Assembly: GCA_943787465.1 (NCBI GenBank)
Contig: CALSMN010000005.1
Coordinates: 1-64,000 of the forward strand
Direction of reading: 5' to 3'
DNA length: 64,000 bases
Origin: an uncultured Bacteroidia bacterium
GTDB lineage: Bacteria; Bacteroidota; Bacteroidia; NS11-12g; UBA9320
A program made the translations under genes and the position numbers. The notes under the pieces are model-generated. The model had not been told where the DNA came from and ran no database searches. It saw only the letters and a program-made list of their open reading frames with translations. Below are positions 30,392-41,062 of the stretch, one piece after another (within the stretch, counting starts at the first letter, position 1; every line of letters begins with the position of its first letter).

Positions 30392-31511
30392 ATGTTTCAG
30401 TATACATTCATATATCAACTATATTTTTTCATTTTCTTTGTTTGGGGATGTGTTAAAACACCAAGTATTATTGGCAACACTTCTCTATTAAGCTATGAAA
30501 AGATTGATAGCGTAATGGGGTTGAAAATACCTTTATCCCAATTGGAATTTAAATCCAATGCACATACGATAAATCCGAGCATCTTTTTTGAAGAAAAAGG
30601 ATGTTATGTCGAATACTCAGAAAATTTTAAAGACACATTATCTGTTCTAAAGAGTTCAGAAATAGCAGGAATTCCACATCATCTAAATGCCATGATTCAT
30701 TTGAATGACAGTATAGTCATTGCCCTAAACGATTCATTCTTGATTGAGATTCGACAAAAACAAATTGTAAAAAAAAACACCTATACAGCAAACAGAACCA
30801 GAATATATTGGGCATTTTCCTGGTGGACATATTGTACCCATGTATGCATACCGTGATAAAGTGTATCTCCACCGACTAAATGTAAATTGTGAATCTGATT
30901 TTACATCCAATTGTGATCATGAAAGTATATTGGTTGAAATGGATCTTAAAACTGGTCTTCATAAAAAGCTACCTATTTATTACAGTCCAAAGTACAATTC
31001 AAACACTTTCCCATCAAGTTTTTTAATCTCAAATATGGTTACTCTCGATTCTTTATTGGTTTTTGGTTTTGTTGCTGACGAGCATGTATACTCATACAAT
31101 TTAATCACAGGAATTACAGATTCATTTTTGTGCAAAAGTGATTTTCAATGTCAAACGATTATGGGTTTTAGTGATAATAGACCTCCAGAGCGATCAAAAG
31201 AAGTGATGAACTACTATATGACTACTTCAAAATATTCCATATTGACCTATGATCCATATTTAAAGGTGTTCTATAGAGTATTCTCAAAAGGTCAAAATCT
31301 AATCAATGAAGATTCATTATTTAATACCTATTTGGATCGTAAAACGTATGTTATGGTCTTAAATCAACAATTTAATTGCATAGGTGAATTTGAAATAGAT
31401 ACTAAAAAGTATAATTATGGAATTATCCCTAGTCGGAAAGGATTGATGATTCCAAGGAGAAAACTGGTTAATGGAAATTATCAATATGACATTTTTAAAG
31501 TTAATATATAG
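30392..31511 (+). pseudogene. DUF4221-like lipoprotein split by a frameshift at an A9 run (ORFs 30392-30856 and 30840-31511)
   Basis: Removing one A from A9 (30769-30777) joins ...RQKQIVKK-TPIQQTEPEYIGHFPGGHIVPMYAYRDKVY...; lipobox FVWGC. Confidence 0.65.
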
Positions 31512-31926
31512 TTTATGTATTTGTATGGTTGCTTGTACACCAACAAATTCACCACCAAATACAAAATCCAAACCAATCCAGAGGAAGGATTCCTATATAA
31601 ATAACTATTTAGGTAAGATGAGCATTCGTCTTGCATCAAATGCAACGGTTTTTATTATATATACGGATCGTTGTAATTCGTGTTCAGCTCATCATATAGA
31701 TTTAGTACGTGGTCTTTTAAATTCAGTTGAAAATCATTTTATACTTAATTATCCTGATGAAGAAATTGAAGCAAGACTGAGAAAATGGGGAACGGTTCAT
31801 CATGATCAAGACGATAATTTAACAAGGTATGGATTAAATCATGTAGATAATCAATATTTTGAATTTAAAAATCGAAAACTGATAAAGAATGGTTTGATAA
31901 TCGATTCGTTAAGTAGGACTAATTGA
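31471..31926 (+). CDS. Small putative lipoprotein with CxxC motif (thioredoxin-like?)
   Basis: FLKLIYSLCICMVACTPTNS lipobox; ATVFIIYTDRCNSCSAHHIDLVRGLL. Confidence 0.55.
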   Translation: MEIINMTFLKLIYSLCICMVACTPTNSPPNTKSKPIQRKDSYINNYLGKMSIRLASNATVFIIYTDRCNSCSAHHIDLVRGLLNSVENHFILNYPDEEIEARLRKWGTVHHDQDDNLTRYGLNHVDNQYFEFKNRKLIKNGLIIDSLSRTN

Positions 31927-31959
31927 ATATTTAACTGGAGTGAATACCATAAAAAAACT

Positions 31960-33243
31960 ATGAAGAAAATACTAATTATCACGTATTACTGGCCACCTAG
32001 TGGCGGTGCTGGGGTTCAACGATGGCTAAAGTTAACTAAATATTTGGCGACTAAAAATACAGAAATACATGTTATTACTGTATATCCTAAATGTGCTAGT
32101 TATATGCAATTTGATGATACTTTAATCAATGATGTCAATTCATCATTGATAGTCCATCACACAAAATCATTTGAACCCATAAATTGGTATGCGAAAATTG
32201 TAGGAAAATCAAAAATACCAACGGCAGGGTTTTCTAATGTAGACACCAATAATTGGAAACAGAAGATTGTAAATTTTTTGAGAAGTAATTTATTCATTCC
32301 AGATCCAAGAAGAGGTTGGAATTATTTTGCATAAAAAAAAGCATCGCAATTAATTCAATCATTGGATATTCCCAATGTAATTACGACTTCTCCGCCACAT
32401 TCTACGCAGTTGATTGGTTTAAAACTGAAGAAAAAATTCAAATCAGCCTTACATTGGATTGTAGATTTTAGAGATCCTTGGACAGATATTTATTACTACT
32501 CACTACTCAATCATTCTTGGTTCTCGAAGACGGTTGATGCGTATTATGAAAAAAATGTGCTTGAAAAATCAGATGCTATAATAACTGTAGGTAGTCTGTT
32601 TAAGCAATCGTTTATGTCTAAAACCAATCGAATAGAGGAACAAAAAATATCTATCATTACCAATGGATATGATCCGGATGATTTTCAGTTGATTCAAAAA
32701 AAGAAATCCAGTAAATTTATCATTGCATATGTAGGTACTATCTCAGATTATTACCAACCCGAGGTATTTTTTACTTCATTGTCTGAAATCATGCAAAAGT
32801 ACAAGGATATACCTATTCAATTTAAGCTGATTGGCATTGTCTCCGAATGCCTGAGATATAAGATTCAGCAACTATTGGGAGATTCAGCGATTTTTTTAGA
32901 CCCAGTTTCTCATGAACAAGCTATTCAATATATGGTTGATTCGGATTTGCTTGTACTAATTACTCAAGGAGATAAAGGGACAATACCTGGAAAAACATTC
33001 GAATATTTGGCTTCTGGTAATAGAATTATTGGGATAGGTAAAGGTGATTCAGCCGATATAATTTCACAATGCAATGCTGGAGCTAGTTTTGATAGAGAGG
33101 AAGCTTCTGCCATCGTTCAATTTTTAGACAATACAATACAGGATTTTATCAATAAACAACCCATTAAAAGTAATAGAGAAGAAATTCTCCAATGGTCTCG
33201 AGCCTATCAAGCTAAACAGGTCTTCGATTTATGTATTGAATAA
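31960..33243 (+). pseudogene. GT4-like glycosyltransferase interrupted by one in-frame TAA (32332-32334)
   Basis: ORFs 31960-32334 and 32362-33243 share a frame; read-through gives ...RRGWNYFA*KKASQLIQSLDIPNVITTSPPHSTQLIGLKLKKK.... Confidence 0.8.
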
Positions 33244-33257
33244 ATCCTATATTTTTT

Positions 33258-34058
33258 TTAAAAACGTAGATTGAATTTTTCCTTTGAAAATCGGGTATCG
33301 ATCCACACAAAACCCAAGAAAAATAAATCTATGGTCAGGGTTACTTGAGGCATTTTTTGAATTTCTTTCCATGCCATTTCCATAGCTGGAGAGTAGTGAA
33401 TATCATCAAAAATGAAAAGCGTTTTAGGATGACTATGAGATTGAAGTTTATGAAAATAGGATAGGGTAGGTTCATATTGATGATTACCATCGATATAAAT
33501 AACATCAAATATCTTATTACCTAGTGTGTCTAATGTTTGATTAAAATCACCCAATATACTTTCAATTTGAGTAATACCGAGTGTTTCCCATGTTTTTTTA
33601 GCAAGTTTTAGAACCTCATTAGAACCTTCAAGTGTGGTAATATTTATGGATTTATCGTAAGCTAAATAGGCGGTAGTAATCCCTAAAGAAGTTCCAAGTT
33701 CGAGTATGTTTTTTGCTTGATACACTTGTACAACACGTCGTAATAATTGGGCATATTTTTTTGATTTTAACGAATTTTGAGCAATGGTTTTTATCTTTTT
33801 ATCATAGGTCAAGCCTGATTTACCGAAGTCAATAAATGAAATAGAAGTATGGGTCTGCTTTAGTTTTTTTCGCTCTTTTTCAGCAGGTGAAAATGAAGAA
33901 TTATTTGAATATTTAAGAATCGTTGTAATGAACTGATACACCCATGGAGAATGCGTGGCATGCTTGCCTTGAGCCGTGATATAGTAGTAAATGTATTTTA
34001 ACGATATGACAAACTTATTGTATGGACGATTATCCATCTTGATCGTTTGAAACGCCAT
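33258..34058 (-). CDS. Class I SAM-dependent methyltransferase (O-methyltransferase-like)
   Basis: AKNILELGTSLGITTAYLAYDKSINITTLEGS...FDVIYIDGNHQYEPTLSYF. Confidence 0.85.
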   Translation of the reverse strand: MAFQTIKMDNRPYNKFVISLKYIYYYITAQGKHATHSPWVYQFITTILKYSNNSSFSPAEKERKKLKQTHTSISFIDFGKSGLTYDKKIKTIAQNSLKSKKYAQLLRRVVQVYQAKNILELGTSLGITTAYLAYDKSINITTLEGSNEVLKLAKKTWETLGITQIESILGDFNQTLDTLGNKIFDVIYIDGNHQYEPTLSYFHKLQSHSHPKTLFIFDDIHYSPAMEMAWKEIQKMPQVTLTIDLFFLGFVWIDTRFSKEKFNLRF

Positions 34059-35847
34059 TATCTACTATTGAGTTTTGAGAATTTTTACGAACTTGTTTCA
34101 GTGTAGTAATTTCTTTTTTCAATGCATCAATTAACTTTCGATTCTTTGAAATCTTTAATTCAAAATCTTTGAGCATCTTATCGGCAGTTTTTGATGAGGC
34201 AAAAAATGACATATTGGTCTCAAGACCGGTGATCTCTTCTTGAATATTTTGAATTTTACGATTTAAGTTTTGTTCCTCTTTAATAAGTGCTTTGTCACCA
34301 TTGGAAGTTTGCACCAGCTCTTCATAATGCTCCTTTAGGTTTGCATTTTTAGCATCTTCAATTTGTTTACTAAATTTGTTATATACGGCATTGTTTGCAG
34401 ATTCATATGCTTTACTGATAGTTTTAACTTTTTTGTGAGGAACAAATCCAATAGATCTCCAATCGGCATTGATACGTTTTAGTAACTGAAAAGCGGTCTT
34501 GTGTTCTTCATTGCTTTTAGCTAAAGTTTGTAATTCTTCTATTAAAGCTTCTTTTTTATGTAAATTTTCCTTTTCTAATTGAATTTTGCCTGAGTTAGCT
34601 TTATTCTTAGCATCGAAGAAAAAATCACAGGCACTTCTAAATTTTTTCCAAATAGCTTGATTGTATTTATCTGGAACAGGACCAATCTCTTTCCATTCTT
34701 GTTGTAATTGGATGATTAATTTCGAAGTTTTTGCCCAATCAGTACTGTTTTTAAGTTCATCCACTTTTACACATAAATTTTCTTTAGCCGTTAGATTTTC
34801 TTTTCTTAATGAATTTTGTTCACTATAAAATAATTTCTTTTTGGAAAAAAAATCATTTCTATTCCCACTAAAATTAATCCAAACTTCCTCATTATTAGCT
34901 TTGGGTATTGGACCTATTTTTTTCCATTCTGTAAATAATTCATCCATCTGTTTCGTTTTATCAGCCCACTCTTTAGATGATTTTGGTGTAACGGCATTGA
35001 TTAAAATGGCTTTTTCTAACAGGATTTCTTTTTGTTTTAAATTATCTTCTTTAGTGTTTTCAATAGCATCTATTTCTGCTTGTTTGGATAACCTGATTTC
35101 ATCAGAAGCTTTTTTAAATGCCAACCATATTGGTTCTTCGCTCTCTTTTGGAACGGGCCCTGTATTTCTGAATTCTTCATGATACTTATTGAGCATGATA
35201 AAACATCTTTTAATAGATTTTTCATCAATGAGTGATTCCATTTTCTTAGTCAATTCTATTTTATATTCTAGATTCTTTTGCCGGTCAAGTTCTTTCAGTT
35301 CTATATTTATACTATGGTTATCATAAAATTTATTTTGCAAATAATGGTATTGTGTCCATTGATCATTAATCCCATTATTGGGTAAAATTCGAATTGATTT
35401 CCATTCTTTTTGAATATCTTTTACTTGATTTATTGTTTCAAGCGTTTCGTCTTGATTAACCAGATCTTCTAATTGTTTGAGTAAATCATTTCTACGTTCA
35501 AAATTTTTCTTTTTTTCTAAATTGACGCGTTCTTTTTCTTCTTTCTGAGCTAGCTTTATTTGATTTTCGATATTTTTTATGGTTTCAATTAGATGCTTTT
35601 TTGAGAATTCAAATTCAGAATTCTCTTTTTTTGAGTCTTCTTCCTGATTTTTTTCATCATTATATTTATCGTAAAATATTTTTTTGATGATATTAAAATG
35701 TTTTATAGCTGTGCTTGGCGTCTGAACCATCAGGCCATTTGCGAGGTCAATTAGCTCTTCAAGTGTATTTTGTTGATAGGATGTGGCATCTAATTGTTTT
35801 TCACTATCCATACTTTTAGTTTTGGAAAATGATGTATGATTCGTCAA
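34030..35847 (-). CDS. DUF349 repeat protein
   Basis: Repeated units W.eWK.IGPvPk..n..iW..F....d.Ff..k. Confidence 0.85.
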   Translation of the reverse strand: MTNHTSFSKTKSMDSEKQLDATSYQQNTLEELIDLANGLMVQTPSTAIKHFNIIKKIFYDKYNDEKNQEEDSKKENSEFEFSKKHLIETIKNIENQIKLAQKEEKERVNLEKKKNFERRNDLLKQLEDLVNQDETLETINQVKDIQKEWKSIRILPNNGINDQWTQYHYLQNKFYDNHSINIELKELDRQKNLEYKIELTKKMESLIDEKSIKRCFIMLNKYHEEFRNTGPVPKESEEPIWLAFKKASDEIRLSKQAEIDAIENTKEDNLKQKEILLEKAILINAVTPKSSKEWADKTKQMDELFTEWKKIGPIPKANNEEVWINFSGNRNDFFSKKKLFYSEQNSLRKENLTAKENLCVKVDELKNSTDWAKTSKLIIQLQQEWKEIGPVPDKYNQAIWKKFRSACDFFFDAKNKANSGKIQLEKENLHKKEALIEELQTLAKSNEEHKTAFQLLKRINADWRSIGFVPHKKVKTISKAYESANNAVYNKFSKQIEDAKNANLKEHYEELVQTSNGDKALIKEEQNLNRKIQNIQEEITGLETNMSFFASSKTADKMLKDFELKISKNRKLIDALKKEITTLKQVRKNSQNSIVDNGVSNDQDG

Positions 35848-35943
35848 TAAGTCTGAATGAACATTAGATGTTTCTGTAGATTTTTTATCACGGAAGGCTC
35901 TCGGTTTTCTTTACTCATATTTTAAAAAAGAGTGCAAAAATGG

Positions 35944-35951
35944 TACTTTTG
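35944..35951 (+). promoter_or_regulatory. -7 box TACTTTTG upstream of the HMG-CoA lyase-like gene
   Basis: TACTTTTG-ATGCAGA-ATG, box ends 7 nt before ATG 35959. Confidence 0.55.
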
Positions 35952-35958
35952 ATGCAGA

Positions 35959-36834
35959 ATGACAACATTGTCTAATATTGGTTCAATTAAGTTAGTAGAA
36001 TGCCCCAGAGATGCTATGCAAGGTGTCTTAGACTTTATACCTACAACTCTCAAAATTGAATACATGAATACTTTACTGAAAGTGGGTTTTCATACTTTAG
36101 ATTGTGGCAGTTTTGTATCTCCTAAAATTATTCCTCAAATGAGAGATACAGCTGAAGTTTTAGATCATCTTGATTTGATAAATACCTCCACTCAATTGTC
36201 TGTTATCGTCGCTAATGAGAGAGGAGCAAAGGAAGCTGTCACTTTTGATCAGATTGATTTTCTTGGATACCCATTTAGTATTTCAAATACTTTTCAATTA
36301 AGAAATACCAATACATCTATGGATGATTCGGTTAATACCGTTCGATCTATTTTAGAGCTTTGTCATTCTAATGATAAGAATTTAGTACTTTATATTTCTA
36401 TGGGCTTTGGTAATCCATACGGTGATGAATGGAATGCTGCAATTGTCTCAGACTGGATTGGGAAATTATCAAATCTAGGTGTTAAGTTTTTTTCAATTTC
36501 TGATACAGTAGGGATTTCAAATCAAGAATCTATTCAAAAAGTTTTTGCTCTTATTACAAAATATTATACACATCTTGATATTGGTGCTCATTTTCATACT
36601 ACCACAGAAGATTGGTTAATAAAAGTAGAAACAGCTTACCAAAATGGTTGTGTCAAATTTGATGGTGCTTTGAGAGGTTTTGGTGGGTGCCCTATGGCAA
36701 AAGATGACTTGGTGGGTAACATGCCCACTGAAAATATGGTCAACTATTTTGGAATTGATCAAATGGGTTTAGATCCAATCGTATTTCAAGATGCTATTCT
36801 TCAAGCAGATCATCTCTTTAAAACTTATTTATGA
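35959..36834 (+). CDS. Hydroxymethylglutaryl-CoA lyase family protein
   Basis: IKLVECPRDAMQGVLDFIPTTLKIEYMNTLLKVGFHTLDCGSFVSPKIIPQM; DGALRGFGGCPMAKDDLVGNMPTENMV. Confidence 0.92.
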   Translation: MTTLSNIGSIKLVECPRDAMQGVLDFIPTTLKIEYMNTLLKVGFHTLDCGSFVSPKIIPQMRDTAEVLDHLDLINTSTQLSVIVANERGAKEAVTFDQIDFLGYPFSISNTFQLRNTNTSMDDSVNTVRSILELCHSNDKNLVLYISMGFGNPYGDEWNAAIVSDWIGKLSNLGVKFFSISDTVGISNQESIQKVFALITKYYTHLDIGAHFHTTTEDWLIKVETAYQNGCVKFDGALRGFGGCPMAKDDLVGNMPTENMVNYFGIDQMGLDPIVFQDAILQADHLFKTYL

Positions 36835-38489
36835 TGAATAATAATTCTCTTAACGATGTGTGTGTTGTCGCTTTTTAGTAAAACTAAATAAACACCATTG
36901 GGCAAATGTGAGACACTAACTCTTTTACTAACTTCAATGTTTTGTATAAAATGACCATCAATCGTATGTAAGCTTAAAACAGCTTTGTTTCCTACAAAAT
37001 ATTCATTAAAGTCTACAAATAATTCATCATATACTGGGTTTGGATAAACAATCAAAGCATCAGAATTAGTTAGTTTTGTTACATTTCCTGTGGTAGATAC
37101 AGCAATATAGTCTTTTACTACTTTCGAATCAGTACCATATTCATTGGTGATATTAAGTGTGATTGAATAAAATCCAGCTACTGTAAATTTTATATCTAAT
37201 GTCTTTGAACTAAGGTCACCTTGTGAAATCTCATATGTTTGTGGATTTATTTCCCAAGTTCTACTAGTGACCTCTTGTCCTGAAGACAAGTCAGTTAGGG
37301 TTGTGAGTTCATTTACCAACAAACTAGTTTTAGAAGATTTAAAGTCCGCTACAGGTGCTAAATTATTTATTGTAATTTTTCGAATGACATGACTGTTTAT
37401 TAATTGACTATTTTCTGTAGCATATAAATTTCCCAAGTTGTCTGTGATTAAACCACTGAGTTCTGTAAAGGAGGCAGATTTTCCAGACCCATCTATTATT
37501 TCAAAATTATCAATATTACCTGCAAAAGTACTTACCTTATTATTGGCTTCGTCAATCGCACGAATAGTATTCTGATCAGCTACATATACAATCCCATTTA
37601 CCACAGCTATTCCCTTTGGGGATTTAAAACGAGCATCTGATAGTGTGCCATCCACTTGTCTTGAATCTGATCCATTTGTTGGACCAGCTAGAGTAGAAGT
37701 TTCACCCGAATAAATATTAATTTTACGTATGTTAGTATTCCAAGGATCAGAAACCACAATATGATTATCATTATAAATGGCAACTCCCCATGGAGCTCCA
37801 AAACGTGCATCAGTGGATTTCCCGTCTGAGAAACCCTCAGATAATGCTTTACCAGATAGAGTAGAAACATCACCTGTAGGTGATATTTTTCGAATAGTCA
37901 TGTTGTCGTAATCAGTTACATAAAAGTATCCATCTATATCCATGGCAATACCCATCGGTTTGTTGAATCGGGCAGCGGTTGTTTTTCCATCAGTACTGCC
38001 GCTTGTTCCATAGCCAGGTAATCCTACAGTAGGATTTGCTCCTGCAAAAGTGGATACAACTTGTCCATTTCCCAGATTAACATATTTGGCTATTTTCCTA
38101 ATACAGTGATTGTCAACATCGGCAACATAAACATTCCCATCACTATCGCAAACCATTCCGCATGGATTTCTAAATGTAGTTTGAGTACCTGTACCATTTT
38201 TGTACCCTTCCGCAAAGGAAGGTTTTTGAAGACTTCCAGCGCGTATATGCACTTTATTGTTGTTTATTAATCGAATTTTATTTTTTTCAGAGATATACAT
38301 ATTTCCTGACGAATCAATGCATATCCCTTCCGGAGAGCTAAAGTAGGAAGATAATAAATCTAAATTGGATGATGACTCATAATATGTTTCGTAATCGTCA
38401 TGAGGCTTACCGGCATAGGTTACAACGCTTTGAGCAATTGTCGAAGACCAAAAAAATACAGTTAATAAGGATAAAATTAGTTTATTCAT
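36825..38489 (-). CDS. NHL-repeat / PKD-like secreted protein with T9SS sorting tail
   Basis: Repeated NHL units (GNVYVADVDNHCIRKI, GYFYVTDYDNMTIRKIS); C-term LIVYPNPVYDELFVDF...LPNGVYLVLLKSDNTHIVKRIIIHHK. Confidence 0.9.
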   Translation of the reverse strand: MNKLILSLLTVFFWSSTIAQSVVTYAGKPHDDYETYYESSSNLDLLSSYFSSPEGICIDSSGNMYISEKNKIRLINNNKVHIRAGSLQKPSFAEGYKNGTGTQTTFRNPCGMVCDSDGNVYVADVDNHCIRKIAKYVNLGNGQVVSTFAGANPTVGLPGYGTSGSTDGKTTAARFNKPMGIAMDIDGYFYVTDYDNMTIRKISPTGDVSTLSGKALSEGFSDGKSTDARFGAPWGVAIYNDNHIVVSDPWNTNIRKINIYSGETSTLAGPTNGSDSRQVDGTLSDARFKSPKGIAVVNGIVYVADQNTIRAIDEANNKVSTFAGNIDNFEIIDGSGKSASFTELSGLITDNLGNLYATENSQLINSHVIRKITINNLAPVADFKSSKTSLLVNELTTLTDLSSGQEVTSRTWEINPQTYEISQGDLSSKTLDIKFTVAGFYSITLNITNEYGTDSKVVKDYIAVSTTGNVTKLTNSDALIVYPNPVYDELFVDFNEYFVGNKAVLSLHTIDGHFIQNIEVSKRVSVSHLPNGVYLVLLKSDNTHIVKRIIIHHK

Positions 38490-39454
38490 TAGGACACAAG
38501 GGTTTCTAAAAATTCGTTAACTCTGTTTTCAATAATTTGTGAAATATTGTGATAATCTCGTTTAATAAATTTGTTTCCAGTAATATTTTCAAATAACTCG
38601 ATGTAGCGTTGTGTAATATTATGAATAAATTCATCGGGCATTTGAGGCATTACTTGACCATCTAATCCCTGAAACTCATGAGCAATGAGCCATTGTCTTA
38701 CAAATTCTTTGGATAGTTGCTTCTGTTGTTGATCTTTAGATTGAATGGTTTCATAGTCTTTATTATAAAAATAACGAGAAGAATCAGGAGTATGAATTTC
38801 ATCGATAAGCATTATTTGATTTTTGTATTTACCAAATTCATATTTGGTATCTACAAGGATTAACCCTTGATTGAGGGCATGCTTAGATCCAAAATCATAT
38901 AGTTTAAATGCATATTTTTCTAATAGATCTAATTCACTTTTTTTGATGATTTTCTGATTGATTATTTCATCTTTACTAATATCTAAATCATGACCATTTT
39001 CAGCTTTAGTAGAGGGAGTTAGGATGGGGGTTGGTAATTTATCATTTTCTTTAAGACCTTCAGGCAATGAAACACCACAAATTTCACGTTTTCCGGATTT
39101 GTATTCTCTCCATGCATGCCCGGCAAGATATCCTCGAATCACAAATTCAACGGGGTAGGGTACACACTTATATCCTACAGTTACATGTGGATCAATTTCT
39201 TTAATTTTCCAATTGGGTACAATAGTTTTAGTATCGTCTAAAAATTTAGATGCTATTTGATTCAAAACCTGACCTTTATATGGAATTGGACTTGGAAGAA
39301 CATGATCAAATGCAGAAATACGATCAGAAGCAATCATAACAACATAGTCGTCACCTATGGTGTATACATCTCTAACTTTACCCCGACTAAAATCGACTTG
39401 GTTCTTAAGAAAAAAATTAGTGGACAATAAAGTGTCAGTTGGAGGGTGATTCAT
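38489..39454 (-). CDS. purC: Phosphoribosylaminoimidazole-succinocarboxamide synthase
   Basis: RGKVRDVYTIGDDYVVMIASDRISAFDHVLPSPIPYKGQVLNQIA; CVPYPVEFVIRGYLAGHAWREY. Confidence 0.96.
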   Translation of the reverse strand: MNHPPTDTLLSTNFFLKNQVDFSRGKVRDVYTIGDDYVVMIASDRISAFDHVLPSPIPYKGQVLNQIASKFLDDTKTIVPNWKIKEIDPHVTVGYKCVPYPVEFVIRGYLAGHAWREYKSGKREICGVSLPEGLKENDKLPTPILTPSTKAENGHDLDISKDEIINQKIIKKSELDLLEKYAFKLYDFGSKHALNQGLILVDTKYEFGKYKNQIMLIDEIHTPDSSRYFYNKDYETIQSKDQQQKQLSKEFVRQWLIAHEFQGLDGQVMPQMPDEFIHNITQRYIELFENITGNKFIKRDYHNISQIIENRVNEFLETLVS

Positions 39455-39511
39455 TTTAATATAATTTCAAAATTAAAAATTTGTAGGATATCAGCTATTA
39501 CTATCATTCGT

Positions 39512-40516
39512 TTACACTGTTGATAAAAAATCTAAGGTATTTATATTGTCTGCAAATTGCTTTAAATCAGGCCATTGTGTTTGACCAAAAGCAACTGTGT
39601 TTGTGGAAGAATAATTCCCTACTACGCATTGAATTTGTTCTTTATTTTGTTCAATAAAGTCAGATATTTCCTGCGAAGATTGATATTCATCGTAATGAAC
39701 ACAAGCTAAAGGTGCATGGATATTTAGTTGTTTTTTAAATAATAAAAATCCAGTGTCTAGGTGTTTCTCACTATTCATCAGTAATAATGCTCGGTGATAG
39801 GTGTAATTATTAGCATATTTATTATGATTAATGAGGTCTTTATAATCCATAACCTCATCTAATAATTTTTCAATAGTAAAACCTTTTGGGATATAAATTT
39901 GGCTAACATTTCTGCAACCTAATCCAAAATAAGTAAGGATATCACTTGCTAATAATTTTAAATCATCTGTGGATTCGGATCCATCTAAGACAGCTATTGA
40001 TTTTCTATTTTTTCTTAACAAACTTGGCATATGTTTGAAATAAGTCTCAAAATAACGATAGGAGTTATTATTTCCGGTCGCGATTACCGCATCACTATTT
40101 TTTAGTCTATCTACATATTGAATTCTATTAACTAAACGGGGCTCTATTTCGATCAACAGGTTTGTGAGAACTGGTATTACATGTTTATCATCACTGGATT
40201 GTTTTATTTGAAGAATGTGTCCCATGAGAAGAGTACACAATAAGTCGTGAAAGCCAACCATAGGTATATTTCCAGCCATGATTATACCAATTTTTTTTGG
40301 GTTTCTAGTTGGCGTATAGTCGATTAAAAAATCATTTAAAGATTCTTCAGAAAGTAAATTTTTCCAATGAAGTAAGCTTTTCCAATAATTTTCAATAGTT
40401 AACCAATTATTATTGACATAGCTCTGTCTAATCGCATGTTCTATTTCCAAATTTGTAGGAGATATTCTGGAAGATAACTCCGAAAAAATATGAATAAGTT
40501 CCTTTTTGGAAAACAT
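39512..40516 (-). CDS. Acyl-CoA reductase (LuxC-like)
   Basis: KKIGIIMAGNIPMVGFHDLLCTLLMGHILQIKQSSDDKHVIP; LLRKNRKSIAVLDGSESTDDLKLLASDILTYFGLGCRNVSQIYIP. Confidence 0.85.
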   Translation of the reverse strand: MFSKKELIHIFSELSSRISPTNLEIEHAIRQSYVNNNWLTIENYWKSLLHWKNLLSEESLNDFLIDYTPTRNPKKIGIIMAGNIPMVGFHDLLCTLLMGHILQIKQSSDDKHVIPVLTNLLIEIEPRLVNRIQYVDRLKNSDAVIATGNNNSYRYFETYFKHMPSLLRKNRKSIAVLDGSESTDDLKLLASDILTYFGLGCRNVSQIYIPKGFTIEKLLDEVMDYKDLINHNKYANNYTYHRALLLMNSEKHLDTGFLLFKKQLNIHAPLACVHYDEYQSSQEISDFIEQNKEQIQCVVGNYSSTNTVAFGQTQWPDLKQFADNINTLDFLSTV

Positions 40517-40651
40517 TAAACAAATTTTATTTTATTAGTTTAGAAAAAAACAGATGTGTCCATTTGTTTACCACCATATAATCTACATTATTGAATTAGT
40601 TGAAGTGCATATGTTAAAATAATTATCTTCGAATTATAAATCATTAAAAAT

Positions 40652-41062
40652 TTGTCACGCATACTTGCACTTGATTATGGGGGGAAAAGAACCGGAATAG
40701 CTTCTACAGACCCTTTACAAATAATTGCTTCTCCATTGATTACGGTTGAGACAAAAGATCTATTGGAATATTTAAGCAATTATATAACAAAAGAAGAGGT
40801 AAGCGATATTGTGGTTGGGCAACCAACTCGTCATGACGGAAGTTATTCAACCATAGAGGAACAAATTTTGGTTTTCATTGAACGTTTTAGTAAATCATTC
40901 CCATACATAACCATTCACCGAATCAATGAAATGTATACTTCTAAAGATGCAATGAAGGCTTTAATTGCAAGTGGAATGAAAAAGAAACAACGCATGAACA
41001 AGAAATTATTGGATAGCACAGCTGCAACCCTAATTTTGCAAGAATTTTTATACCACAAATGA
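40652..41062 (+). CDS. ruvX: Holliday junction resolvase RuvX (YqgF family), TTG start
   Basis: RILALDYGGKRTGIASTDPLQIIASPL; VVGQPTRHDGS; KLLDSTAATLILQEFL. Confidence 0.93.
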   Translation: MSRILALDYGGKRTGIASTDPLQIIASPLITVETKDLLEYLSNYITKEEVSDIVVGQPTRHDGSYSTIEEQILVFIERFSKSFPYITIHRINEMYTSKDAMKALIASGMKKKQRMNKKLLDSTAATLILQEFLYHK

